A stretch of 64,000 nucleotides of DNA from UMGS1958 sp045542415 (GTDB lineage: Bacteria > Bacillota > Clostridia > UBA1381): positions 62,001 to 126,000 of the forward strand of contig JAZQKZ010000002.1 of the NCBI GenBank assembly GCA_045542415.1. The letters are read 5' to 3'. The notes under the pieces are model-generated. The model saw nothing but the letters and a program-made list of their open reading frames with translations, searched no databases and was not told where the DNA came from. Positions 10,501-20,000 of the stretch are shown here, piece after piece. A program made the translations under genes and the position numbers. Every line of letters starts with the position of its first letter. The first letter of the stretch is position 1.

Positions 10501-11363
10501 TCGGCAAAAAGCATAACATTCGTATATGACGGTTCTGTTGAAAGCCATGTAATCGTATCTGAACCACTGCTTCGGCTTATCAAGTCGGTTTCTGCCACCG
10601 AACCCGCTTCATGCTCTGCTGTTACTATAACAAGTGTTTCGCCATCCTGCTTCGCAAATTCCAGTGCCGCACCCACTGCATCATCAAGTGCCTTAACCGC
10701 ATCCATTGCTCCTACAGAATCATTTTCCGTAATGCAATCTTCAATTTTTGCACTGTCAATCACGAGTACAAATCCATCTTCACTGCTGCTGAGAGTGTTT
10801 AAGGCAGTAGTCGTATCGTCCGCAAGCGATACGCTGCCTGAAATCTTGACGTCAAGCTCAGCGTCATCAATCTGACTCTGTATTCCTTCTTTATCGTCTG
10901 CATCAGAGCTGTGTGCAATAAATGCTGATGCAACAGATTCTGACAATTCAGAATCTGAAATAACACCTGTACTCTTTCCGCTTCTCTCTGCCGCCTCCAT
11001 CAGATTTTCATACTGACGATATTCATCAAGCTCCGCTCCCATACCTATTACGCCATTATCTGTACCGGAGCCTGTCGCAAGCTGCGTACCGGCTGAGGCA
11101 TCGTCACTCGTTCCGCTATCGGCAGAGTATGTGGAGACAAGTCCGCTCACGCTCATCTGCTGCATATTAAGTTCATTATATGCACTGGTATGTTTCCACT
11201 GTGTGTACTGAATTAGGTTTGCACCCATTCCCTCGCCTATGATATAAATAATATTCTTCGCTGCATCCTTGCAGAGTGAATCATTTGCATTTACCGCTAC
11301 TCCGCTAAGAATACCTGAACAACAAGTAATTGATAAAATACCTGCAACAAATTTTCTATACAT
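7557..11363 (-). CDS. Secreted tandem alkaline-phosphatase protein with a degenerate first domain and two LamG-like modules
   Basis: A 1268-residue secreted protein; start supported by GGAGGG. Order: signal peptide, alkaline-phosphatase fold 1 (about 35-325), LamG/DUF1080-like domain (about 345-540), phosphatase fold 2 (about 580-925), LamG (about 930-1140) and the locus small module (about 1150-1235). Fold 2 keeps what the PhoA family needs: D590, S634 in TDSAAGG (nucleophile), E801, D806, H810, D848-H849 and H879. Fold 1 aligns along its length but has Asp at the nucleophile position (D88) and has lost several metal ligands (E801 to D, D806 to E, H810 to T, no H879 equivalent), so it is probably non-catalytic. 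It is embedded between glycosidase genes. The substrate is unknown; a phosphorylated glycan or phosphate scavenging during polysaccharide use is possible. Confidence 0.85.
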   Translation of the reverse strand: MYRKFVAGILSITCCSGILSGVAVNANDSLCKDAAKNIIYIIGEGMGANLIQYTQWKHTSAYNELNMQQMSVSGLVSTYSADSGTSDDASAGTQLATGSGTDNGVIGMGAELDEYRQYENLMEAAERSGKSTGVISDSELSESVASAFIAHSSDADDKEGIQSQIDDAELDVKISGSVSLADDTTTALNTLSSSEDGFVLVIDSAKIEDCITENDSVGAMDAVKALDDAVGAALEFAKQDGETLVIVTAEHEAGSVAETDLISRSSGSDTITWLSTEPSYTNVMLFAEGRGAEHFNGYYHNTDICRKIAHIMGITDWDFYDVVTEFEMPEETQAPEPEEEDILNYDFEGIEAGTTVVTDTINGNNGELFGNAEIVYDEALGSNVLKLDNTVEAGNYLELPCGVFNQMQYLTIEMDIKSDQLFDKNSSTFQMADTANPSKYFYFKYEPLGQGIRYSLNPGSEWKSSGNKELSDIGGEDWVKLRFVVEPTKHTVYINDEEALTYETKGSLSMLGSNLYAYIGHSLFSVDKDYSGSFDNIKISGIKQEEAQEDTNKIKISVEVTPAEAVTDENDMPDNTENNKAKNVIILIGDGMGQNVAQLSQWHYNGATNPYAMQTMPYIGLSKTYSANNGVTDSAAGGTAMATGRKTNNGFISSGGAGVRYKNLMEYAHDHSMATGIVATTDITDATPAVFSSHVIDRGYRAEIAQQQSESGTDIFMGGGGERFTTLIDKMKSDGYKYITTATEMNSLDKDDKVLGLFGYSGDLVQPIDGNTTEPLLPDMVQKSIEMLDGRSDNGFVLMAEGSTIDHYAHSNHADGAIEQTKLFDDAVKKALEFAKQDGNTLVIVSADHETGGLALLENGNTDAGTAISGKYAWTTGNHSSAYVPIYAYGPGADKFTGIHENTDIFELSMSSLGIEKDKRPVVTEGDKRLILELDFDDANLDTKRGSAVGKGTLSYEKGYKGKAVSFDTNAENYIELFDDKGNSLLGTADTFTVSYWSKTDKNNSPNWMFYAAPGSAIQANKAEVYIGLLDTGSSIIVERYLNGRAATPSASFTGDEWKHMAIVFDKDKTLLYVNGELKSSVDSTFDIADILEFDPVAYIGRANWGNGESAKGLLDEFKIHNYCLSPEQITMLYTDGSLPEDFETEIYAEYMSDEIRYTLSIKDPTDEDVYIALYNSDGRLIDIHKGKAEAVVKGKFTGLNGEKYIIGAYMWENGTMIPVWSDKQEVEKYTLMESLAGSASGGGSKTVIFGEAEGIFAAPEQILQVNN

Positions 11364-11379
11364 TTATATCCCTCCGTTC

Positions 11380-12612
11380 TTACTCTGCTATCCAATTGAA
11401 CTTTTCTGCTGTAAACGGAGGACCGTATATAACAAACCCATCCTCAAGAGTTACATAAGGCACCGCATAAACACCTATTTTCGAAACTGATAAAGGAATG
11501 TCCTCTATATCCATATAATAGGTTGTATCCTTTTGGAGTCCGCTCTGAGCAATGCTCTCTACAGTAAACTTGGTATTCTCGCTCAGTTCATTCGTGAAGA
11601 CCGGAATTTCCGTTTCACCCATATAATCATTTTTAACCGTATCCGGTTCAAAGTTTACAAATATAAAACCGTATTCACCATTTGAAATATCATACCCATT
11701 ATCATCTGATACCGAAGCAAGAAATCTGAGTGTTCCCTTTGCCGTATCACCATTGCCGGTTTTTATAGAATCAACCGCTGTATCCCATTCAACTGCAGGA
11801 ACAGGCGTAGGCGGTGCTACATACTCGTTGGCATACAGTGTTCCAACTTCCTCTGCAGAAAGTGCATAATTATATATATGATAATTATCAATTATTCCGG
11901 TTGCATATTCACCATTGCCCCAGTTTGCCTTTCCCGCCTGAATTACAGACGCATCGCCAAGCATAGCGGCAATATCAACTTCACTTTCCAGCGTTGATAT
12001 GAGCTGACCGTTAATATACAGTTCGTATTTATCAGCACTTTGCACCATTGCAACATGCTTCCATCCATCTGTAAGATTTTCCACATAAATGTTTGCAGGT
12101 CTAACACCGCTGTTATTATAACGTTCAGACAATACCGCATTGCCGTTATCGCGTATTCCTATATATTTTTCACTTCTAAGAGTCTGTTTAGCTGTGTCCG
12201 GTGCAGCATAGAAAGTCCATCCGTTTACTGTACCCATATTTGCCCAATATGTAACACTAAATTCATCAATCCCGGTAAGAAGTGCTGAGCCATCCTCGGC
12301 AGTAGGCTTAAAATAACTTGTATTGAACTGATATGCCATTGTACCGTCATAGCTCTCTACATATGTTCCGCTGTTTGTCCCCTCAGTTGCAGCCCCCTTA
12401 TTTGGCATTACCGTTTCATCGTTAAAATCAACATCAAAAATCATCTGTGCGTCAGATGTAGCTTCACTTTCCGAATTCATCTGTGCTACTTCAACAGATT
12501 TAGTTTCTCTGCTTGTAAGTACACCAAAAAAATCAGTATCCGGCATTGCAGTTTTTGCAATAATTCCTGCCGGTATAGCCACTCCAATTGCTAAAGCAAC
12601 AAACCTCTTCAC
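11380..12612 (-). CDS. Secreted non-catalytic LamG protein
   Basis: 410 residues with a GTG start chosen from the AGGAGGG 5 bases upstream. An N-terminal signal or anchor helix is followed by a LamG domain (about 58-265) with the signature shared by other secreted proteins here (YAAP..., GKANWGNGEYATGIID), then a C-terminal beta domain of about 130 residues that differs from the recurrent small module. No catalytic motif is recognised. It lies 16 bases upstream of the phosphatase gene and is in the same operon. It may be a stand-alone glycan-binding or surface protein that helps the enzymes; function unproven. Confidence 0.75.
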   Translation of the reverse strand: MKRFVALAIGVAIPAGIIAKTAMPDTDFFGVLTSRETKSVEVAQMNSESEATSDAQMIFDVDFNDETVMPNKGAATEGTNSGTYVESYDGTMAYQFNTSYFKPTAEDGSALLTGIDEFSVTYWANMGTVNGWTFYAAPDTAKQTLRSEKYIGIRDNGNAVLSERYNNSGVRPANIYVENLTDGWKHVAMVQSADKYELYINGQLISTLESEVDIAAMLGDASVIQAGKANWGNGEYATGIIDNYHIYNYALSAEEVGTLYANEYVAPPTPVPAVEWDTAVDSIKTGNGDTAKGTLRFLASVSDDNGYDISNGEYGFIFVNFEPDTVKNDYMGETEIPVFTNELSENTKFTVESIAQSGLQKDTTYYMDIEDIPLSVSKIGVYAVPYVTLEDGFVIYGPPFTAEKFNWIAE

Positions 12613-12660
12613 ATTATCCCTCCTAATAAATCCACCTCAAACAGAAGCCTCTATACTTAT

Positions 12661-14613
12661 TTAAATCTCAAAACAATCCAGTACATCTGAACCCATCTTT
12701 ACAAATGCAACAAATTCATTGATTGCAGCTTCTATAACATACTCTTTTCCACCGGCATATACTTCTTTATTCTTTGTAAGAATCCATTCACCCTCCGGCA
12801 GATAAACTTTCTTTTCTGTTACACCTTTCTCAACTATCGGTGCAAACAGAATATCATCACCAAACATATACTGCTCTCCGAGAGTATAGCAAATTTCATC
12901 CTCCGGATAATCAAAAAACATCGGACGCATTAGAGGAGTACCTTTCTCCGACGCAATCTTCATATGCTTTTCTACATAAGGACGAAGTCTTTCTCTGAGC
13001 TTCACAAGCTCTGCAAGGCTTTCAAATGCTTCTTCGCCAAAGCTCCAGATTTCATTGGCACCGCCGCTCGGTTCAATAATATCACGACTCGGGTCACAGC
13101 CCCATCTGTTTCCGTGAAGTCTTGTTACCGGACAGAATACGCCGTACTGGAACCACCTTACTATCAGCTCCTTGAAATAATCCGACTCAGGATCGCCACC
13201 GTAAAAGCCGCCTATATCTGTAGTCCACCACGGAATACCGCACATCGACATATTCAGACCCGATTTCACCTGTGCACAAAGACTTTCAAAGGTTGACGGA
13301 ATATCTCCCGACCAGACAAGTGTTCCGAATTTCTGTGCACCAATATATGCACATCTTGACAACGTAACTATATCGTCCCTTCCCATTTCCTTCATGCCGT
13401 CATATACGAGCTGTGCATAATAGTACGGATATAAAAGTCCGACCTCATCACCTCTGCCTATTGATAAAACAAGGTTATCAAAATGCTGCGGGTGTATTTC
13501 CGGCTCTGCCTCATCAAACCACAGGCAGTCCACGCCGTTATCTATATAATTCTCCTTTAACCGATTCCATACAAAGCTTCTTGTTTCAGGATTTGTCGGG
13601 TCAATTTCTGCCTGCGGGCCGTGAAAATCAAATACTCTGTTTGAGCCGTTTGCCGTTCTTATCAGCATATTCTCATTAAGCATTGTTCCGTAATTTTCAC
13701 TTTTCTCATTTATCGTCGGCCACATTGAAACCATCAGCTTTACATCCATATCGTGAAGCTTGTCTGCCATTCCCTTAGGATCGCTCCAGTATTTGGGATC
13801 AAACTTGTAATCTCCCTGCTCTGTCCAGTGGAAATAGTCTATTACTATTACCGATAACGGTATGTCAAGATCCTTATAACGCTGAGCAATCTCCAGAACC
13901 TCTTCCTGTGTTTCATATCTGAGACGACTCTGCCAGAAGCCTGTCGCCCAGTACGGCATTTCGGGTGCATGTCCGGTTAAGTCTGCCAATGTTTCGCTGA
14001 CCTCGCGCGGATTTCCGCCCATTACCACATAATCAATCTGCTTTGTACTGTCACTTGACCAGCGTGTTCTGTTATTCGACAGCTCACACACTCCGGTGGA
14101 CGGCATATTCCACAGGAAACCGTATCCAAGCGAGGAATAAACAAACGGCATAGCACATTTTGCATTGACATGACGTAAATCTATTGTACAGCCCTTCAAA
14201 TCAAAGCAATCTGTAGGCTCATGACCAAGTCCGTAGAAATGCTCATTTTCGTTAGGCATGAATGTAACTCTTGCACTCCACTGACCGCTTGCCTTACTTC
14301 TGTAATTTCTTATTCCTCCGCCAAATGTAAGCTCCGGCTTTTCCTCAATTATTTTCTTGCCGTTGCAATAATATATAACCTTTCCGTAATCATATATTTC
14401 AGCACGCATACTGCCTGTTTCAAGAATTGCACGTCTTTCTTCAATCCACGCCGAGCTTTCAGTCTCCTTAGGCATAAGTGTCCAGTTCTCATCCTCTATT
14501 TTGCAATTAGGCGACGCCTGAAAACGTATGCAGTTATTACCGCACGCACTTACACGCACAAGTTCTCCTGCGCGATTAAGATAAACCGCATTGTCTATTA
14601 TTTTTAAGCTCAT
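12661..14613 (-). CDS. Cytoplasmic GH31 alpha-glycosidase (paralogue 1)
   Basis: 650 residues; start at 14613 because AGGAGG overlaps the alternative upstream start at 14634. There is no signal peptide. It shows the GH31 N-terminal beta-sandwich, the (beta/alpha)8 barrel with nucleophile Asp in WFDEAEPE (about residue 367) and the probable acid/base Asp in WSGDIPSTF (about 437), followed by the proximal and distal beta domains. Family members split alpha-xylosides, alpha-glucosides or alpha-galactosides; which one applies here cannot be said. It is clearly paralogous to the GH31 at 44010-45980 (shared YFHWTEQG, EAEPEIHPQ, GIPWW). Only 27 bases separate it from the upstream GH43 gene's stop, so it belongs to the same operon. 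Confidence 0.88.
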   Translation of the reverse strand: MSLKIIDNAVYLNRAGELVRVSACGNNCIRFQASPNCKIEDENWTLMPKETESSAWIEERRAILETGSMRAEIYDYGKVIYYCNGKKIIEEKPELTFGGGIRNYRSKASGQWSARVTFMPNENEHFYGLGHEPTDCFDLKGCTIDLRHVNAKCAMPFVYSSLGYGFLWNMPSTGVCELSNNRTRWSSDSTKQIDYVVMGGNPREVSETLADLTGHAPEMPYWATGFWQSRLRYETQEEVLEIAQRYKDLDIPLSVIVIDYFHWTEQGDYKFDPKYWSDPKGMADKLHDMDVKLMVSMWPTINEKSENYGTMLNENMLIRTANGSNRVFDFHGPQAEIDPTNPETRSFVWNRLKENYIDNGVDCLWFDEAEPEIHPQHFDNLVLSIGRGDEVGLLYPYYYAQLVYDGMKEMGRDDIVTLSRCAYIGAQKFGTLVWSGDIPSTFESLCAQVKSGLNMSMCGIPWWTTDIGGFYGGDPESDYFKELIVRWFQYGVFCPVTRLHGNRWGCDPSRDIIEPSGGANEIWSFGEEAFESLAELVKLRERLRPYVEKHMKIASEKGTPLMRPMFFDYPEDEICYTLGEQYMFGDDILFAPIVEKGVTEKKVYLPEGEWILTKNKEVYAGGKEYVIEAAINEFVAFVKMGSDVLDCFEI

Positions 14614-14640
14614 AACAATTCCTCCTGTCAGCAATTACAA

Positions 14641-16599
14641 TTATTTTTTCATTGCCTTTAATGCATCATATTCTTTTTGAGTGATGGGGATTAAAGAGCC
14701 ATGTCGATATATCGTTTCAGTTGTCATATTCTCCTTGGTAAGCTCACTTGCATCCAAATCATCCGTTGTCCACAGCGAATAATTATCTGCATCTACCACG
14801 ATTCCCCATTTATTTTCACCATTAAATTTAAATACCTCCGGACCTTCACAGCCTTTTAGAAGCAGTCCTGTATCGGTCCACGACTCCGGATGCAGACTTG
14901 TGGCATATTCCGAACGAACATCCGGACCGTATTTATAAAAACGATAGTAAATTCCGTTTTCATAATATATTGTTGTATCGATTATATTCCTGTCTCGCTC
15001 CATGTAAATTTCAGGCTCTGTAAAGGTTTTGAAATCAACGGTATAAGAACAATATATTCTCTCTCTTCTCACATCATTAACCGTTGTTTTCGATGCCCAG
15101 AATACCAGATATGCCTTCTTGTCAACATCATATATACATTCCGGTGCCCATGCCATTCCTGCGTCCGGCACAGTTACATGTACCTGCCTCTGTTCACTCC
15201 AGTTAACCAAATCCGTACTTTCCCATACATTTATGTACTGAGAACCATATGTATTGGCATGCTCCCAGTCATTCCTTCCCTCAGGAGTCTTGTGATTTCT
15301 GTACATTGAAAGGTCAGTTGCAATCAGGAAAAACTTATCACCCTCAGGAGCACGGACGATAAATGTATCACGGGATCCTCGCTCGCCCAATGTGCTCACA
15401 AGTACAGGCTTACCGTCATTGACAGCTTCCCATTCCATTGCATCCTTTGATACGCTGAAATATACCTGCTCGTCCATTTCTGTACGCTCTGTTCCTACAA
15501 AGTGTACAAAAAGATATGCTGCCATCTCATCCTGTCCGCTTCTTTCCGATTCAGACGGTGCGGCGGATATTTTATATTTCTCAACAAGTGCATTATATTC
15601 GATATCACTTATAGGCAACACCGTTCCATGCTTATATGGAACTCTTCCATTTCCGTTCACTGCTCCTGTCCGTTCATTGTAACTCGGGAGCTTCAATTTA
15701 TCATTAACTGATACAAAATCTGCCATTGCTATATCATCCGTCTCAAATTGTGTCAGACCACGAGCTGATTCCGGGAACTCCTCTGTCCATCCGCCAAAAT
15801 GGTCCACCATAGTACGCCATGTATTTTCCGTGCCGTTCACCTTATAGAAAAGCGCGCCCTCCCAATGTCCCTGCTGTGTTATATTCATAATGCTGTCGCC
15901 TTCAATCAGCTTCCACTCACCATCGAGTGGATATTTAACTTCATCGGTTGTAGCACTTACCTCGAACAATACCGATTTCTCTGCATTCTTTGACATACGA
16001 TAATAACGGTTACCTATCTTCTTTACACTCAGATCAATGGTTGACACCCCGTTATCTATCCACACTTCAGGCTTTGTAAATGTCACAAAGTCAGTTGTAA
16101 AGGCACGATATACTCTATGATAATCATAGTTGTAGCGTTCTTCATTTGATGACCAGAACACCATATACTGTCCGCGTTCCTCATCATAAACGCTCTCCGG
16201 TGCCCACGCACAGCCTGCACTTTCCGGTGCCACCTCTGCCATTCTCTGCTTTGACCAGTTAACCAGATCCTCTGATTCCCAGATCATAATAGACTTTGAG
16301 CCTTCCTTCTGGGCTCTGCCCCAACCCGGATTACGCACAATCGAAAGGTCTGTTGCTATAAGATAGAACCGTTTACCGTCCGCCGAACGTATGATATGCG
16401 GATCACGCACTCCGAGTTCTCCAACTTCTGAGCGCAGAACCGGCTCCATATTGTTGAGCATTTTCCATTCGTTTCCGTCATCTGACACCGAAAAATAAAT
16501 CTGCTCCTGATCCTTTGCTTCTCCGTTCGGAGCACCATCTACAAAATGTACCATAAGATAATGTGTCATTGCATTATCTTTGTTCTGATCTTTTTTCAT
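14641..16599 (-). CDS. Cytoplasmic tandem GH43 protein
   Basis: 652 residues made of two full GH43 propellers (about 10-345 and 355-650) with no signal peptide, first gene of the long operon. Domain 1 has D in GVRDPH, D in STIDLS and E in HWEGALFYK; domain 2 has D in SRDTF (the usual Pro after Asp is replaced by Thr), D in NIIDTT and E in GCEGPEVFK. Both therefore could be active. Each half resembles the single-domain GH43 at 6606-7529, so the gene arose by duplication and fusion. Probable arabinofuranosidase acting on imported oligosaccharides; two different linkages may be handled by the two halves. The ribosome site is AAGGGG, 9 bases from the ATG. Confidence 0.84.
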   Translation of the reverse strand: MKKDQNKDNAMTHYLMVHFVDGAPNGEAKDQEQIYFSVSDDGNEWKMLNNMEPVLRSEVGELGVRDPHIIRSADGKRFYLIATDLSIVRNPGWGRAQKEGSKSIMIWESEDLVNWSKQRMAEVAPESAGCAWAPESVYDEERGQYMVFWSSNEERYNYDYHRVYRAFTTDFVTFTKPEVWIDNGVSTIDLSVKKIGNRYYRMSKNAEKSVLFEVSATTDEVKYPLDGEWKLIEGDSIMNITQQGHWEGALFYKVNGTENTWRTMVDHFGGWTEEFPESARGLTQFETDDIAMADFVSVNDKLKLPSYNERTGAVNGNGRVPYKHGTVLPISDIEYNALVEKYKISAAPSESERSGQDEMAAYLFVHFVGTERTEMDEQVYFSVSKDAMEWEAVNDGKPVLVSTLGERGSRDTFIVRAPEGDKFFLIATDLSMYRNHKTPEGRNDWEHANTYGSQYINVWESTDLVNWSEQRQVHVTVPDAGMAWAPECIYDVDKKAYLVFWASKTTVNDVRRERIYCSYTVDFKTFTEPEIYMERDRNIIDTTIYYENGIYYRFYKYGPDVRSEYATSLHPESWTDTGLLLKGCEGPEVFKFNGENKWGIVVDADNYSLWTTDDLDASELTKENMTTETIYRHGSLIPITQKEYDALKAMKK

Positions 16600-16636
16600 C
16601 GTTGTAAACCCCTTTTGATTCTATATTGATAATTAT

Positions 16637-16670
16637 ATTATAGCATTAAATATTTTATAGTAACAGTACC
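16637..16670 (-). promoter_or_regulatory. Promoter with shared box, unit A (GH43x2-GH31-...-GH127)
   Basis: On the minus strand GGTACTGTTACTAT (16657-16670) is followed by 14 bases and TATAAT (16637-16642), 38 bases before the ATG at 16599. The box overlaps the -35 position (TGTTAC, a poor consensus), as expected of an activator-dependent promoter. The same arrangement occurs at 24743, 35865 and 43907. Confidence 0.65.
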
Positions 16671-16780
16671 ATTTTTTATGAATAATACAATAATTTTTAC
16701 AAATACATTTGCAATATTTAATCATAGCAATCTTTTTTAACAACCAAAATAATAACAAAATGCCTGACGGCATATCAACT

Positions 16781-16830
16781 TCCCCTGTCTCTCAATCTTT
16801 GAGGGAGAGTTTACGGGGACTTTTCTTTTT
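16781..16830 (+). terminator. Terminator-like hairpin in the 16.6-17.0 kb divergent gap
   Basis: TCCCC (16781-16785) pairs with GGGGA (16815-16819), with an inner CTCTCAA/TTGAGgGAG stem, followed by CTTTTCTTTTT. It looks like an intrinsic terminator for plus-strand transcription, yet no plus-strand gene lies just upstream. It may insulate the GH95 gene from read-through or be a relic. A smaller hairpin, ATGCC-TGAC-GGCAT, lies at 16760-16773. Confidence 0.4.
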
Positions 16831-16849
16831 CTCTATTTTATGATATAAT
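16821..16849 (+). promoter_or_regulatory. Possible promoter of the GH95 gene
   Basis: TATAAT at 16844-16849 is the best -10 candidate upstream of the GH95 gene; the -35 position (TTTTCT) is poor and lies in the T-rich tail of the preceding hairpin. It would give an untranslated leader of about 155 bases containing the three repeats at 16935-16973. The shared box of the other glycosidase promoters is absent. Confidence 0.3.
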
Positions 16850-16934
16850 AGCATAAATATAAATCTGTCAAATTCAGCAAAGCCCCGGAACAGATAAGTG
16901 TTCAAGATGATTTATTGTGTTATTGGGTAAAATA

Positions 16935-16973
16935 TATGATAATTGAGTGATATGATAATCAGTGATATGATAA
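16935..16973 (+). repeat. Three direct TATGATAA repeats upstream of the GH95 gene
   Basis: TATGATAA occurs at 16935-16942, 16951-16958 and 16966-16973, with spacings of 16 and 15 bases and partly conserved flanks (GAGTGA, CAGTGA). This is a possible operator array for a regulator of the GH95 gene, or a short tandem duplication. Confidence 0.5.
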
Positions 16974-17013
16974 GAGTGTCTAAGTATATATAAAAAAAGG
17001 AGTGTTTATCTTT

Positions 17014-20000
17014 ATGAGGAAATTACACAAAGCAGTTTCTGTGTTGCTTTGCGCAACAATTGCGGCTCCGGGATGTTGTATCCCTGCAGCGGCACAAGAT
17101 ACGGTTACAGGTGTTACAGCGGACGTAGTTCCGCTTAAGGCTGTATATGATGAACCGGCAGATAACACATACGAAGGTTGGGAACAGCATGCTTCTCCGC
17201 TCGGTAACGGTTTTATCGGTGCAATGATTCACGGAGGAGTTGCTTCAAACAAAATCCAGGTCAATGAGCATAGCATATGGTCGGGCGGACCGGGTGCAAG
17301 CAGTGATTATGACGGCGGTGCCAAGGGAGATAGTGCTACGATAAAAAGCACACTTATTGAAGTTCAGCAGGGACTTCAGGATCTTGTTTCCGGGTTCAGT
17401 GCTGATCCGGACTATGCTGCACATATAGATGAAAATGGAAATCTTATAACCAAAAATTATAATGACTATCCGGGATACAGCGGTCTGGACAGTAAGGTTA
17501 AGTCTATGTTCGGCGAAAAAACATACTTTGGAAGTTATCAGACTCTTGGCGATTTATATATAGAAAACGTCAATGGTGATGATACATATACCGATTATTC
17601 GCGAACGCTTGACATTGACAACAGTATGCTGACAATAAAATATACGCAGAACGACATCTGTTACACAGGTGAGTATTTTATCAGTAATCCATATAATATT
17701 ATGGCTGTTCGTCTGAGTGCTGATCAGGCAGGTGCTTTATCAAAAAAAATAAGAATAGACAGCATACAGCCAAGCAAAAAAATATATGCGAAGGCAGCAG
17801 ATAATACAATTACAATGGAGGGCAGACCTTCAGACCATACAACAAAAGGAGAAAAATTTGCACAGCAGGTTAAGGTTGCTGCTGATGGCGGAACTATATC
17901 AATTGCGTCAAATGCCATCACGGTTAACGGTGCGGATTCAATTACAATCTACATGAGTGCCGGAACAAACTATCAGCAGCCTACTGATGGAAGCTATAAC
18001 TTTTTCTCAACAGAAAATCCGCTTGATGCTGTAAAATCGCGAATATCTTTTGCGGTAGAGAAAGGATATGATTTCCTCAAAGAAGCGCACAATACGGATT
18101 ATAAACGGTTGTACGATGCTGAAAAGGTAAATTTCGGTGCAAAGGAAGTCCCCGAAAAAACGACAGATGCCCTGCTTGAAGGGTATCGTGCAGGCACAAA
18201 CACTGATGATGAAAATCTCTATCTTGAAACCTTGTATTACCAGTTCGGACGTTATCTTCTGATATCCAGCTCGCGTGACGGTTTTCTTGATATTGACGGA
18301 GAGATTTGCCGTCAGGGTTCGCTCCCGGCAAATCTGCAGGGAATCTGGGCAAGAGAACTGAAAAACCCCTGGGATGCTGACTATCATACAAACATTAACG
18401 TTCAGATGAACTATTGGCTGGCACAACAGACTAATCTTTCCGAGTGTCATATGCCGATGATTGACTATGTAAATTCTCTGGTTCCATATGGTGAGAAAAT
18501 TACTGATCACTACTATATCCAATCTGACGGTGTGTCGCCTGTCCGTGGCTGGACTGTAGGACATGAATGTAACATCTGGGGCAATGCGGCACCCGGAGAG
18601 TCGAGTGCATCGTATTTCCCGACGGCTGCGGCATGGATTTGCCAGGATATCTGGGAATATTATCAATTTACAAAGGACGAAGAATTCCTTCGTGAAAACT
18701 ATGATACACTTCTTAAAGCGGCGCTGTTCTGGGTTGATTTTCTATGGGAGGATCAGCGTGATGGTACATTAGTTGCAAATCCATCCTATTCACCTGAGCA
18801 TGGACCGTTTTCTCTGGGTGCTGCCTGTGATCAGGGCATCATCTGGGAAATATTTAACGAGGTCCTTACAGCAGGAAAAATTCTTAATCTTGAGGAGACC
18901 GGTGAACTGCTGGAAGTCCGTAATTCCTTCGACAGACTCTCCGACAATCTGAAGATTGGTCTCGGTGGACAGTTCATGGAGTGGAAGGATGAGATTACAC
19001 TTGATATTACAGGTGATAACAGACACAGACATACAAACCACTTATTTGCTCTGCATCCGGGTAATCAGGTTGTAGCAGGCCGAAGCGAGGCAGACGATGC
19101 ATATATTAACGCAATGAAGGTGACTCTCAATACCAGAGGCGATGATGGAACAGGCTGGAGTAAGGCGTGGAAGCTGAATTTCTGGGCAAGACTTAGGGAT
19201 GGCGAACATTCGCACACTATGGTGTCACAGCTCCTTAAGTACTCAACATCCCATAACCTCTTCGACCTCCATCCGCCATTCCAGATAGACGGTAATTTTG
19301 GAGCTACGGCAGGTATGACTGAAATGTTACTTCAGAGCCAAGGAGATTCTATAGATCTTCTTCCTGCACTTCCGTCAGCATGGTCAACGGGTAGTGCTGA
19401 GGGAATAAAGGCACGCGGTAATGTTGAAGTTGATATGAGCTGGGTTCATGGCTATCTCACAAAAGTGGTACTTCGTCCGGTATATGACGGAGAATATAAG
19501 CTGACAGGTAAAAACCTCAACTTCGGAACAATCGTTGATACTGAAGGAAATGTAATAGAGAGCAAGGGATATGACGGCTATATCAGTGAGGCTACAGGTA
19601 AAACAGAAGCTGATTATATTGTAGTCGATCTCGAAGGCGGAGAAACATATACTATTTACAATCTGGATTCTCCTGACGACGTGGAAACTTCAAAGACTAC
19701 ACTTTCAGCACTGATTGAAAAAGCAGAGGCAGAGCAGAAAAAACATCCGTCCTCTAATAGCTTCTTTGATCCCGAGGCAGATGCTGCACTTACAGCAGCC
19801 ATAAACAATGCACGGTCCGTTCTGGATGAAAGCAATTCGTTTATTGAGTTGCTTGATGCTACCGAAGAGCTTAATAAGGTATTTGAATACTATACTGATA
19901 TTTATAACCACAGTGTTCCTAAAAATAATTGGAAGGTATCTGCTACGGTTAACAGCGATAACGTGAAAAATGCGTTTGACAATGATTCCACTACTACATG

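Noticed and set aside
17014..17100. Lipoprotein reading of the GH95 signal (APGC)
   Set aside because: The position before PGC is Ala and not Leu, Val or Ile, and a better type I cleavage site (PAAAQD) follows.
18007..18666. 219-codon minus-strand open frame inside GH95
   Set aside because: Shadow of the GH95 catalytic region; the translated sequence is rich in Cys, Arg and Ile and resembles nothing.
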